Positions 28,143-35,595 of a stretch of DNA of 64,000 bases are shown piece after piece. The translations under genes were made by a program, and so were the position numbers. Numbering within the stretch: position 1 is the first letter of the stretch; every line of letters starts with the position of its first letter. The stretch is from positions 62,001 through 126,000 of the forward strand of contig NZ_FNZR01000005.1 in the NCBI RefSeq assembly GCF_900109365.1, given 5' to 3'. The notes under the pieces were generated by a model. That model saw only the letters and a program-made list of their open reading frames with translations. It was not told the origin of the DNA and made no database searches. The DNA is from Parapedobacter koreensis. Lineage in GTDB: Bacteria; Bacteroidota; Bacteroidia; Sphingobacteriales; Sphingobacteriaceae.

Positions 28143-28331
28143 TCAAATCCCCAGCAACCTATCCACCTGTTCCAGCGACTCTTTTACCGTCAGCGTATGC
28201 TCATAATATTTTGGCGCTGGGAACACAATCACTGTGTGCGCACCCTTTCCGTAATAATACGCCACATTATCAAAGTTCACCCGTATGGGTTCCTCCGCTT
28301 TCAATTTAGTCAATCTCAGTATAGCTGCCAT
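28143..28331 (-). CDS. Small FlbD-like protein
   Basis: 62 residues: MAAILRLTKLKAEEPIRVNFDNVAYYYG..., then TVIVFPAP and TVKESLEQVDRLLGI. Order and spacing resemble the short FlbD family (I-x-L-T-x-L-x-x-x-x-I-x-V-N ... V-x-E-S), but the genome segment shows no flagellar genes. The function is unknown and the resemblance is by eye only. It may be co-transcribed with the lipoprotein gene 23 nt upstream. Confidence 0.5.
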   Translation of the reverse strand: MAAILRLTKLKAEEPIRVNFDNVAYYYGKGAHTVIVFPAPKYYEHTLTVKESLEQVDRLLGI

Positions 28332-28354
28332 GCCATTGTGTTTTTAAATAATAA

Positions 28355-28846
28355 TTATTCTGGCACTTCCGTCCCGAACCATACCAAGCCCGTCCCCTCC
28401 AGCGGATTGAGCTGCCGGAGTTGTGCTACGCTTTTTCCTTTATGTTCGGCCCACCAAGTTTGGTAGCGCGGAAGCACCTCGCCGAGCGAAACCTTTCGCT
28501 CTCGATCGTTTGCATCGACGACCAGTACACCCCTGGCGGGGTAGTTTCCAGGGCTACGGATCACCTCTATGGCGTAAAGCATGACCAGCCCAACTTCTTT
28601 CTGGCCGGGATAATAAGACAATATCGGTGACCAGGGAAACCGGCTGACCAACTGTTCGTCGGAAGCGTGGCTTAATAGCGCATCGATATGTTCGAATCCG
28701 AATGCAGGCAACTCCTGAGAACCCTCATACCTGTTTGCCTTCACCTCCTTTACAAATTGACTGACGATTTCGGGATCCGCCGTGCTAGTTTTCTTGCACG
28801 AACCGGCTGCCACCATAAGCATTGCTATATATATTATGTATTTCAT
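28355..28846 (-). CDS. Small lipoprotein, perhaps DUF4943-like
   Basis: 163 residues with lipobox AAGSC. The mature part has FGFEHIDALLSHASDEQLVSRFPWSPILSYY and LVMLYAIEVIRSP, recalling DUF4943 proteins of Bacteroidota (weak recognition). Probably periplasmic or outer-membrane facing. Located 23 nt before the FlbD-like gene on the same strand. Confidence 0.6.
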   Translation of the reverse strand: MKYIIYIAMLMVAAGSCKKTSTADPEIVSQFVKEVKANRYEGSQELPAFGFEHIDALLSHASDEQLVSRFPWSPILSYYPGQKEVGLVMLYAIEVIRSPGNYPARGVLVVDANDRERKVSLGEVLPRYQTWWAEHKGKSVAQLRQLNPLEGTGLVWFGTEVPE

Positions 28847-28939
28847 TTACGAATATTTAGTATCCACGTAATCTTAGATTAGGTATCATGAATTGCGACA
28901 CCTCGTTACATATTCATCAAACAACTCATCTATTCCTCG

Positions 28940-29350
28940 TCATCGCACAGTTACCCCACTTGCGTCCAATACCCGTGGTGCGGCGTATGGTTTCAGGCTA
29001 AAGGATAAGCTTTTCCAAGCAGTTCCGTTAACGCCCTTTAAAACATACTTGCCGGCCTTTTTGGTTATTGTGAAACTGAATTCTGCAAGAGAGCCATCCG
29101 CTGCTGCGGTGTTACCTTCATCAAAGCTTGCCATTCCAAATTGGTTAACCATGGCTGCATCACCGTGGGTGGGCTTGGTGAATGAAAGCTCCTTCCAAGC
29201 GCAACCATGCTGGCAAATTAACGTTGTGACTTTACCATCTTCCGATATTTCGATTTTGAAGTCTTTTTTGCTTTCATAACTTGCTGACCAGAGACTTATT
29301 GCCAATAGCGGTGTAGATAGCCAAAGTTTTTTGATTAATGTTCTTTTCAC
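28940..29350 (-). CDS. Small secreted protein with internal repeat, unknown
   Basis: 136 residues with an N-terminal signal/anchor (LWLSTPLLAISLWSAS). Two related segments, CAWKELSFT and TAWKSLSFS, sit about 60 residues apart and suggest a duplicated beta-structure. Two cysteines lie near C-x-x-x-C (LICQHGCAW). No family recognised. Confidence 0.6.
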   Translation of the reverse strand: MKRTLIKKLWLSTPLLAISLWSASYESKKDFKIEISEDGKVTTLICQHGCAWKELSFTKPTHGDAAMVNQFGMASFDEGNTAAADGSLAEFSFTITKKAGKYVLKGVNGTAWKSLSFSLKPYAAPRVLDASGVTVR

Positions 29351-29381
29351 GAGTTTATCTTTTTAGGTATGTTATTATCTA

Positions 29382-29738
29382 TTATTTATCTATATATTTA
29401 ATGGCTTCCGCCTTTTGGTAGCGCGTGATGTCATCCGTACCTACGTATTCAAATCCCAAAATGATCACCCCATCTGCCCCCACTTCTTTGCCTTTTCCGA
29501 TGATCTGTTGTTTAGCCCTTTCATCAGCATTCACTCCCGTTGATTTTTCGGAAAGGTGTCCTATCACCTTGTATTCACGCTTCACGTCGTTTACCGAATA
29601 GTATACATCTACATGTTCTGACGGCGCATAGCGATCCCCCACATATGACGTGGATGCACATGCATTCAAGGCCAGGGCCAATATCAGCGCTAATAAATGC
29701 GTATATGATTTCTTTTTTATGTAACTACCTGACGCCAT
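29382..29738 (-). CDS. Small lipoprotein, unknown function
   Basis: 118 residues with lipobox LNAC. The mature domain includes DVYYSVNDVKREYKVIGHLSEKSTG and KGKEVGADGVIILGFEYVG, a pattern seen in YbjQ/YSIRK-unrelated small lipoproteins that bundle a beta-alpha fold around GADGVI. Similar to short heavy-metal-binding-like (YbjQ-type) proteins in this motif only; no confident name. Confidence 0.6.
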   Translation of the reverse strand: MASGSYIKKKSYTHLLALILALALNACASTSYVGDRYAPSEHVDVYYSVNDVKREYKVIGHLSEKSTGVNADERAKQQIIGKGKEVGADGVIILGFEYVGTDDITRYQKAEAIKYIDK

Positions 29739-30007
29739 GTGTATCTTTCTATCTTAGTTCGATCGTAAAGATATAAAAAAACAGCACATTTTGCAGATTA
29801 AGCGCTGCTTGTCAGCGATTAGTTGGCTATTCGCCGATGCATATTTGTATCCACCGGACTCCTGCCGCCAATAGCGTATCCTTAAGACCACGTTGTTGAA
29901 CGCCGGTCCGAGAGGGATAGTTCGTTGCTTGTCCTCGACGGTGTAACTTCCCCAAAACGGCTTCCCGAATCATATGCAAATCAGATGTGAGTTTTCTGTT
30001 GGCAGCC
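29739..30007. other. Gene-free stretch
   Basis: Nothing coding recognised. It holds a weak CGCTG-CTTGT-CAGCG hairpin (about 29800-29816) and otherwise unremarkable sequence, and marks the left edge of the accessory island. Confidence 0.4.
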
Positions 30008-30066
30008 GGGTCGGTTTTGAAATGAAACAAATTTTACGCTATGGGGAGGGCTTTGCTCTTTCCAAA
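30008..30066 (+). repeat. Copy of the leader found before the TlpA-like gene
   Basis: GGGTCGGTTT and then ATGAAaCaAATTTTACGCTATGGG with following AGGGctTTGcTCTTTCC match 60515-60605. In both places the frame reads M-K-x-I-L-R-Y-G-x-G-F-x-L-S; here it stops after MKQILRYGEGFALSKGQRRLV and runs into an Rpn relic. The shared 5' piece has evidently been duplicated or used as an insertion point. Confidence 0.5.
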
Positions 30067-30375
30067 GGGCAACGCCGACTCGTATGAGGTCACGGAAAGC
30101 ATCGTACAGGCCATAGACCGGGAGGAAGCTCTGGTCAGCGAAAAGCAAAAAAGAATCAATCAGTTGCAAATCATCGCACAATTACGTAAGTTTCGCCTGA
30201 ATTACAGATTTTCAAAGGTAGGCGAGAGCTCGCATAAATTGGCAGTCGATTCTGCCAATTTCTAGCTCGGTTTACACCCACAATTGGAGAAAGCCATGTT
30301 GAAAGTGGTGAGGCAAAAGGGATAGAAAAAGAACGAGCGAAAGCCGAGAAATTGGCCGAGAAGCGCAAAATAGCG
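30067..30375 (+). pseudogene. Relic of Rpn-type nuclease gene with an 82-nt insertion
   Basis: Matches codons for GNADSYEVTESIVRAIDRE...QLRKF and then PQLEKAML... and KERAKAEKLAEKRKIA of the copies at 32806 and 46297, closer to the latter. The coding part is cut after QLRKF by about 82 nt of foreign sequence (~30193-30276) carrying a perfect hairpin, and the FFKEERDPF region is deleted. The N-terminal catalytic part is absent. Not functional. Confidence 0.75.
30236..30261. repeat. Perfect 10-bp hairpin in the insertion within the Rpn relic
   Basis: Arms AAATTGGCAG and CTGCCAATTT around the loop TCGATT, with outer GAGCT/AGCTC that could extend the stem. It lies in the 82-nt block absent from both intact Rpn copies, so it may be a small inserted element. 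Confidence 0.55.
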
Positions 30376-30410
30376 AGCTTTCATTTAATGCTGAAGCTTA
30401 TTTTTAAATA

Positions 30411-30854
30411 ATGACCTTATCCGAGTATGTAAAAAAAAGAAACGGTGTTCCGTTTGGGCATCCCAGTTCGCTTCGTAATAATTTATACCGATCACTGGGA
30501 GCGAAAAATTTTTCGGCTTTCTGGAATTTTTGGAATCCGGTGTTCAGCTATTACCTCGGAACAAAAATATTCCGTCCGTTAAAAATGGTTTTACCGGCAG
30601 CCGTTTCTTTACTCCTGACTTTTATGATTTGCGGACTTGTTCACGATCTGGTAACCTCTTTGGTCAGAGGAAAGATTTCCCTGTTCTTTGCCGTTTGGTT
30701 TTTGTTAATGGGATTGGTTGTTTTAGTTACTAAAAAATTCCATTACGATTTATCACTTCATAATTGGGTTTTCAGGGCTTCGGTAAATATCATCATCATA
30801 GGCTTCTGCTTTTTTCTGGCGCACAGCCTGAACACTATACTTAATTTTTATTAA
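30411..30854 (+). CDS. MBOAT-like small membrane protein (possible acyltransferase)
   Basis: 147 residues. It starts MTLSEYVKKRNGVPFGHPSSLRNNLYRSLGAKNFSAFWNFWNPVF and carries LTFMICGLVHDLV, where the His sits as in the conserved His of MBOAT O-acyltransferases, plus three to four hydrophobic helices. This would be only the C-terminal portion of a usual ~400-residue MBOAT, so it is a stand-alone short form or a trimmed gene. Substrate unknown. It starts 35 nt after the Rpn relic. Confidence 0.55.
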   Translation: MTLSEYVKKRNGVPFGHPSSLRNNLYRSLGAKNFSAFWNFWNPVFSYYLGTKIFRPLKMVLPAAVSLLLTFMICGLVHDLVTSLVRGKISLFFAVWFLLMGLVVLVTKKFHYDLSLHNWVFRASVNIIIIGFCFFLAHSLNTILNFY

Positions 30855-30978
30855 AATCGCATCTATAATATCGGTACAATGAAACAATAAATTCATTCAA
30901 ACTCATCGGACTTCAATCACAAGGAAAAACGAAAACGGCTTGTTTTCCTATTTCATCGGTTGTAATAGAAGACGAGAC

Positions 30979-31938
30979 CTAAGTACTTTTGCCCCAACCC
31001 TCTTTTTGTTTTTCAGAAATGTTAAACAGTTTGTCCATCAACTCGGACTTCTCTACTTCCAGCTCGTTGAAAATTTGTCCCGACACCCTGATCTCATGGA
31101 GCTTTACCAAGCCGAACCACACCGCAAAACATTCAAAAAAACGTGTGTTGTATGTGTACCGCAGCCAGTCTATCTGTGCCGGGTATATCGGGTCCGCCAC
31201 GTCTTCCCATCGTTCCTTCTCAAATGCCGCCATCCATTTTTCAAAATAGAATTCGGTATTGAGCCGTTTGTGCCCATTTTTCAGCAGCAAGTAGAGCGAA
31301 TACGCCCAGCCCAGGTTTCCGCAAGTGCCACCATCCTCCAAGCGATACAGGTTGCGCCAGTCAAAGCGCAACGTAAAAAATGTCAGGATATGCAGTAGGC
31401 GTTCGCTATCGGGCTTTGTGAGATATTGCTCACCATTTTTTGTAAGCGATAGTTTGTTGTCGCGTTTCTTTACCAGTCCCTCGACCAGCAGGTGATCCTT
31501 CAGCGGCCATATATACGGCACGTTGTCTTCCGTATATTTTTTGACGTGGTCCATATACTTCCATCTGATTAGGCCCCGTTGCACGAGGGAAGTGCACACC
31601 GAAACAGGTAGATTGCCTTTGGCAGTCAATTTGAGATTTCCCGCCTTTCTGATTTCGCCCAGCAGCATATCCGATAATCCAAGCATCGGCACCGAGGCCA
31701 CGGTTTCTTCATTGGATGCCGCTTTTAGTTGCACGATGCTTTCCGGCCCGAGCGGAGCGGATATCAGCGCCTGCATCTGCACGGGACTCAGCCCATCGAA
31801 ATCTTTCAGCGGCTCGTTGTTTCGCTGAAGCATATATTTTGCCATCAGACGATTGATCTCGTCCAAGGATAACCTACCGCTCTTTACTTGGGGATATTGC
31901 TTAATAAAGCCTTCCCATATTTCATTTGCAATGCCCAT
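30979..31938 (-). CDS. Conserved hypothetical protein, 319 residues
   Basis: Soluble, mixed alpha/beta, no signal peptide. Notable segments: DGLSPVQMQALISAPLG, KLTAKGNLPVSVCTSLVQ and LTKNGEQYL (two winged-helix-like wings), then a W- and Y-rich helical C-terminal half. Proteins with the LTAKGNLP segment are seen in bacteria but lack a known role. It reads on the minus strand, with a CGTAAAAT-rich repeat 61 nt before its start. Confidence 0.65.
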   Translation of the reverse strand: MGIANEIWEGFIKQYPQVKSGRLSLDEINRLMAKYMLQRNNEPLKDFDGLSPVQMQALISAPLGPESIVQLKAASNEETVASVPMLGLSDMLLGEIRKAGNLKLTAKGNLPVSVCTSLVQRGLIRWKYMDHVKKYTEDNVPYIWPLKDHLLVEGLVKKRDNKLSLTKNGEQYLTKPDSERLLHILTFFTLRFDWRNLYRLEDGGTCGNLGWAYSLYLLLKNGHKRLNTEFYFEKWMAAFEKERWEDVADPIYPAQIDWLRYTYNTRFFECFAVWFGLVKLHEIRVSGQIFNELEVEKSELMDKLFNISEKQKEGWGKST

Positions 31939-31998
31939 CCTGCGAAGATAGCGGATTTCCGAAAGTACTATCTAACGACCGCTCACGCGTCAATTCGT

Positions 31999-32046
31999 GT
32001 CATTCACGTAAAATATATACGATTTTACGTAAAATTCTTTGCCATA
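31999..32046. repeat. CGTAAAAT repeat, copy 1
   Basis: CATTCACGTAAAATATAT followed by ACGATTTTACGTAAAATTC. Shared with 33704-33746 and 47215-47258. This copy is the upstream region of the 319-residue gene; the other two follow the Rpn genes. It contains the palindromic core TTTTACGTAAAA. Confidence 0.5.
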
Positions 32047-32103
32047 CCAATTTTATTGCCTAAAATTTCCTGATTACGACAAACAACTTAAATACCTTGA
32101 CTT

Positions 32104-32274
32104 ATGAAAACACCATCAACACTTACCTTGCTAACAACGCTTGATACGCCGGTACAAATAAGCATTTTCGACTTGCTTTTCGTTATGCCCGTTCTGAGCA
32201 AACCACAACAATTACAGGTTTACAACAAATACAGTATAGGCTATGGGAAGCCTGATGATGATAGCCCCCAATGA
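32104..32274 (+). CDS. Possible small protein, 56 residues
   Basis: Reads MKTPSTLTLLTTLDTPVQIS, then IFDLLFVMPVLSKPQQLQVY and a polar end DDDSPQ. ATG start preceded by an A/T-rich leader. No family recognised, no paralogue here; listed because nothing else explains the stretch. It may be chance. Confidence 0.3.
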   Translation: MKTPSTLTLLTTLDTPVQISIFDLLFVMPVLSKPQQLQVYNKYSIGYGKPDDDSPQ

Positions 32275-32487
32275 TATCTTGTTGGTGGTTCAAAAGGGAG
32301 CCGTCTATACAATTTTTACTGAAAAAGGCCTGTTTTCAAGCCAGCGATAACTCCCCTAAGCGTCCTATGCCCCATACATGCGTTCAATTTCAAAAGCCAC
32401 GCTGCCTGGCGTAAGGGGATGAACCCAGACGAGATAACGGAAAAAGTTTATACAAAAGGATTAAAAATAAATGTTCGGGAATAGCGA

Positions 32488-32590
32488 ACACCAGCCCCGC
32501 TTTCTTGAACCGTTTTTGTGCTACTTCCCCACATTGGTGGGACAAACCCACTTATTGGGATGGCTCTCCCACTTTTGCCCACCTACGTGT
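32488..32590 (+). repeat. Dispersed hairpin repeat, copy E (before Rpn-2)
   Basis: Contains CGTTTTTGTGCTACTTCCCC, then CACattgGTGGGACAAACCC and GGATGGCTCTCCCACTTTTG. The CCCAC-nnnn-GTGGG stem is kept in all five copies (here, 34731, 43098, 45941, 47955). Each copy lies just 5' of an accessory gene in the same orientation. Confidence 0.75.
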
Positions 32591-32729
32591 TTGCAAATCC
32601 TTCGTATGCCAATGAGCGCATGTTTTTAGGATCAATGCCCAACAACCTCCAGTAATCTTCTAAGCTATCACTGCCTTTGGCGAAATGGAATTGCAGTGCT
32701 TCATATTGCAAGCGGCAAAATAGTTGCAT
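32583..32729 (-). pseudogene. C-terminal remnant of an unidentified gene
   Basis: Minus-strand reading MQLFCRLQYEALQFHFAKGS and then DYWRLLGIDPKNMRSLAYEG, ending FANT at a stop. The same sequence at 46083-46230 is broken by an extra C (ctgccctttgg versus ctgcctttgg here). It looks like the tail of a protein whose front is lost, carried along with the Rpn 5' region. Confidence 0.4.
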
Positions 32730-32793
32730 ATAATGCGGGTAAAAACCGCCTCGGCAAAGGCTAAATTATTTAGCTTGTTTGTTTTCTATTCCT

Positions 32794-32801
32794 TATATTT
32801 G
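32794..32801 (+). promoter_or_regulatory. -7 element abutting the Rpn-2 start codon
   Basis: TATATTTG matches TAnnTTTG and ends 4 nt before the ATG at 32806; the same arrangement is conserved at 46285-46292 before Rpn-3. Transcription would start at or next to the AUG, so the mRNA would be leaderless or nearly so. It also rules out the longer reading from 32779. Confidence 0.5.
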
Positions 32802-32805
32802 CCGC

Positions 32806-33621
32806 ATGCCTAATGAAAAGAACAAGATCGCCGAAACCGCGCTCTACGATAAGCTATTCCGTGAAATATCGCCTATTTTCCTTACCGTCTTTGTCGAAAA
32901 GGTATTGTGCCTGGATATTGTCGAGTACGCGGAGCTGAAGGATAAGTTGCAGATGACACGCCAGAAGGAAACCGATACATTGCGCAAAGTGACCAACAGG
33001 AACGGCGATACTTTTATCCTGCATCTTGAAATCCAGCGGAAGAACGAATCCAATATGGCCATACAGATGGCCGATTACTGGATACTGCTGCATCAGCTAT
33101 ACAAATTGCCTATCCGGCAATACGTCCTGTACATCGGGCCGGAGCGGATGAATATGCCGGACAGGCTGGACTTGCCCAATTTCAATTTCCGGTATACGCT
33201 GATGTCCTTTTCCGATTTGCCCTATGACCTGTTCATCAACGCGGAGCGGACGGAAATTAAGATGCTGGCCATACTTGGCAACCTGGGCAACGCCGACTCG
33301 TATGAGGTCACGGAGAGCATCGTACGGGCCATAGACCGGGAGAAAGCGCCGGTCAGCGAAAAGCAAAAAAGAATCAATCAGTTGCGAATATTGGTTCAAT
33401 TACGTAAATTTGAATCACAATTTCAGATAGCTATGTCAAAAGCAGCGACATTTTTCAAGAAAGAAAGGGATCCATTTTACAAAATGGGAGCACAGAAAGA
33501 ACGAGCAAAAGCTGAGGCTGAGAAGCGCAAAATAGCATTGGAGTTTAAAAACCTTGGGGTATCCGTTGCGGATATAGCCAAAGGCACCGGTCTCTCCATT
33601 GAGGAGGTAGAGAAACTATAG
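32806..33621 (+). CDS. Rpn family PD-(D/E)XK nuclease / putative transposase, copy 2
   Basis: 271 residues from the ATG shared with copy 3. N-terminal IAETALYDKLFREISPIFLTVF; catalytic core GDTFILHLEIQRKNESNMAIQMADYW (Asp...Glu-x-Gln form of the PD-(D/E)XK motif); C-terminal ALEFKNLGVSVADIAKGTGLSIEEVEKL is a small helix-turn-helix-like tail. Rpn/YhgA-like proteins are DNA nucleases that promote RecA-independent recombination and have been linked to phage defence. Differs from copy 3 mostly between residues 195 and 250, as after patchwork recombination. A terminator follows. Confidence 0.85.
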   Translation: MPNEKNKIAETALYDKLFREISPIFLTVFVEKVLCLDIVEYAELKDKLQMTRQKETDTLRKVTNRNGDTFILHLEIQRKNESNMAIQMADYWILLHQLYKLPIRQYVLYIGPERMNMPDRLDLPNFNFRYTLMSFSDLPYDLFINAERTEIKMLAILGNLGNADSYEVTESIVRAIDREKAPVSEKQKRINQLRILVQLRKFESQFQIAMSKAATFFKKERDPFYKMGAQKERAKAEAEKRKIALEFKNLGVSVADIAKGTGLSIEEVEKL

Positions 33622-33651
33622 TCTTTTATTCTCTTCATAAGATATTCGAAG

Positions 33652-33677
33652 GACCCGTCAAACGCGGGTCTTTTTTT
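33652..33677 (+). terminator. Intrinsic terminator of Rpn-2
   Basis: GACCCG and CGGGTC arms around TCAAACG, followed by seven T. It lies 30 nt after the Rpn-2 stop; an equivalent follows copy 3. Confidence 0.8.
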
Positions 33678-33703
33678 CACACACCCATCCCCGCCATTCA
33701 CGT

Positions 33704-33746
33704 AAAATATATGCCATTTCTCGTAAAATTCTTTGCGACACGAATC
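33704..33746. repeat. CGTAAAAT repeat, copy 2
   Basis: ATTCACGTAAAATATATGCC then TTCTCGTAAAATTCTTTGCG. Almost identical to 47215-47258 and clearly related to 31999-32046. The ~275 nt after it up to the antitoxin gene hold no recognisable gene. Confidence 0.5.
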
Positions 33747-34022
33747 TATTTCGTAAGGCCAGGCTGCTACCTCATAGCAGGTCAGCAAGCTTGATAACGC
33801 GTCTCCGGAGCGGATCAACAGTTTGCCAGATTCGCTCGGCACTTATCCCTCAAAGGAGATTGCGTCTCGCCTGGGCAATCCGAATCACACCCCACCATTC
33901 CTTGTGATTCGGAATTCTCCTTCAGCCGCTGCGTTTTGTGACGAACAGCAACTGCCCGGAATATACACCATTTGATTTTATGGATCGATATATGTAACTT
34001 TGTTAGCAAGTACTTTTTAGTG

Positions 34023-34229
34023 ATGACTACATTGACAGTCCATATCGAAAACAAAAAATCCGAAAAGGCCGTTAAAGCTGTTTTGGATGCTTTAGGGGTC
34101 AAATATGAACTCGAAGAGTCCGTCACTTTTCCAGAGTATGTCATAGCTGGTGTGCGTAAAGCGCAAGAAGACGTAAAAGCAGGCCGAGTTAAAAAATACG
34201 AAGGCCTCAATGCGCTCCTAAACCAATAA
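34023..34229 (+). CDS. Antitoxin of a RelE-type pair (DUF2683-like)
   Basis: 68 residues from the ATG at 34023; the longer reading adds residues with no support. MTTLTVHIENKKSEKAVKAVLDALGVKYELEE, then a basic helix with AGVRKAQEDVKAGRVKKYEG, the usual layout of small Bacteroidota antitoxins that wrap a RelE toxin. The toxin gene begins 2 nt after its stop. Confidence 0.8.
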   Translation: MTTLTVHIENKKSEKAVKAVLDALGVKYELEESVTFPEYVIAGVRKAQEDVKAGRVKKYEGLNALLNQ

Positions 34230-34231
34230 TT

Positions 34232-34522
34232 GTGGGATTATCTGTACAGTATGCCGAAACCTTTGAATCAACCTTTAAGGCGCTTACTGACTTTTTAAGA
34301 GAAAATTGGGGTGACAAAGTGGTGACAGACTTTGTTGAAGAAACCGAAAAAGTGATTGACCTTATCACAAATTTTCCTCGGATGTATAAAGCTAGTTCTT
34401 TTGACCAAAACGTTCGCGTAGCCCCAATTAACAAATTAAGTTCTTTATTTTACGAAGTTACAGATAAACATATCACGCTATTGCATATTATTGATACCCG
34501 TCAGGAGCCTTTTTGGTTATAG
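34232..34522 (+). CDS. RelE/ParE family toxin
   Basis: 96 residues from a GTG codon. LRENWGDKVVTDFVEETEKVIDLITNFPRMYKAS and the late VAPINKLSSLFYEVTDKHITLLHIIDTRQEP are characteristic of RelE/ParE toxins (mRNA interferase or gyrase poison). Coupled to the antitoxin gene upstream by a 2-nt gap. A complete, probably working pair. Confidence 0.85.
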   Translation: MGLSVQYAETFESTFKALTDFLRENWGDKVVTDFVEETEKVIDLITNFPRMYKASSFDQNVRVAPINKLSSLFYEVTDKHITLLHIIDTRQEPFWL

Positions 34523-34564
34523 TCACATCCTCGCTTTCTCCACTTTAGCGAATTAGGTTGTTAA

Positions 34565-34730
34565 ATCAGCAAGCCGGATGGCAGCTTCACGGGTGTCCAG
34601 CGTAATAGGCAATAGGTTTGCGAGTCTCAATTCAAGAGTAATTCGCATAACTTCTCAATTATTTTGCAGTTACCAGTTTTTCAAGTTCGGCGTAGGGTTT
34701 GGTGAATTTCCTGCTACTTCAAAAGGTTGT
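34565..34730 (-). pseudogene. Relic of STAS-like gene and its small partner
   Basis: On the minus strand it retains the N-terminal coding part of the STAS-like protein (GCCGGATgGCAGCTTCACgg) and the C-terminal codons of the 58-residue partner (FTKPYAELEKLV...), with the rest deleted. It runs directly into repeat copy C at 34731. Same order as the intact units at 45327 and 47340. Confidence 0.65.
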
Positions 34731-34840
34731 GTGCTCACCAATGCCCTGCTCCCACCAGCCCCATATAAACCCGCTTTTTCGCCCGTTTTTGTGCTACTTC
34801 CCCACAGTGGTGGGACAAACCCGCTGATTCTTGGGATGGG
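34731..34840 (+). repeat. Dispersed hairpin repeat, copy C (before vsr)
   Basis: CTCACCAATGCCCTGCTCCC, then CCGTTTTTGTGCTACTTCCC and CACagtgGTGGGACAAACCC. It ends 28 nt before the vsr start codon. Confidence 0.75.
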
Positions 34841-34868
34841 CAAGATACAAATCGCTATCTTTACCCCT

Positions 34869-35321
34869 ATGCCACATCTCCCCACAACGCCGCAGCGCTC
34901 GTACATCATGAGCCGAATCCGCTCCAAGGACACCAAGCCGGAGTTGTTGCTGCGCAAGGCGCTTTGGGCAAAGGGCATCCGCTACCGCTCGTATACAAAA
35001 GACCTACCCGGCAAGCCAGATATCGTCATCCGGAATATCGGCTTGTCATTTTCGTAGATGGGGAGTTTTGGCATGGCCATCAATGGGAAAAGACCAAAGG
35101 CATCATCAAGAGTAATCGCGACTTCTGGATTCCCAAGATAGCGCGCAATATCCAGCGCGATAAGGAAAACAACGCTGCACTTATTGCGATGGGTTGGTTA
35201 TACCGTATTCCGCTTCTGGGGCGAGGATGTACGGAAGAACCTACAGAAATGCATCAACCAAATAACGCTTTACATCGAAACAGCCGGAGAGGGGCGTGTG
35301 CCTTATCCGGCGGATTATTGA
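34869..35321 (+). pseudogene. vsr: Very short patch repair endonuclease gene with two compensating frameshifts
   Basis: Frame 1 reads MPHLPTTPQRSYIMSRIRSKDTKPELLLRKALW, then KDLPGKPDIVI. A missing C near 35026 shifts to PEYRLVIFVDGEFWHGHQWEK...ARNIQRDKENNAALIAMGW, and an extra T near 35196 shifts back to YTVFRFWGEDVRKNLQKCIN to a stop at 35321. Joined, this is a full ~150-residue Vsr, with Asp in KPDIV and His in FWHGH. Vsr nicks T:G mismatches from 5-methylcytosine deamination, but no Dcm-type methylase is in view. Either decayed or two sequencing errors. Confidence 0.8.
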
Positions 35322-35328
35322 TCCCAAA

Positions 35329-35595
35329 CTACCACTTACAATAGAACAGTGCCCCTCTCTCCACAGCTTTCACGATCCTGGTATCCTTCGCTAAAGCGTC
35401 ATCGTCCAAATCTTCCTGTTCAGTATCATCACACATATTATAGACGCCAAACGTATCCGTTTCGGAGTCATACCCAATGCGTTTGTAACTTTTTGCTAAG
35501 CCTCCAGCCAACATCATGCAAAAATCCACGTATTCCCCTGTCTCACGGTAGGCAAGTATTTTCAATTCCGCTATTGAAGTAACCCTTTCCATCAT
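35329..35595 (-). CDS. Small acidic hypothetical protein
   Basis: 88 residues: MMERVTSIAELKILAYRETG..., FCMMLAGGLAKSYKRIGYDS and an Asp/Glu-rich stretch (CDDTEQEDLDDDALAKD). Its ATGA overlaps the stop of the ParB-like gene, so the two are translationally coupled. No family recognised. Confidence 0.6.
   Translation of the reverse strand: MMERVTSIAELKILAYRETGEYVDFCMMLAGGLAKSYKRIGYDSETDTFGVYNMCDDTEQEDLDDDALAKDTRIVKAVERGALFYCKW

Noticed and set aside
32779-32805. N-terminal extension of Rpn-2 (and the equivalent at 46270)
   Set aside because: The extension overlaps the -7 promoter element; the ATG at 32806/46297 is preferred.
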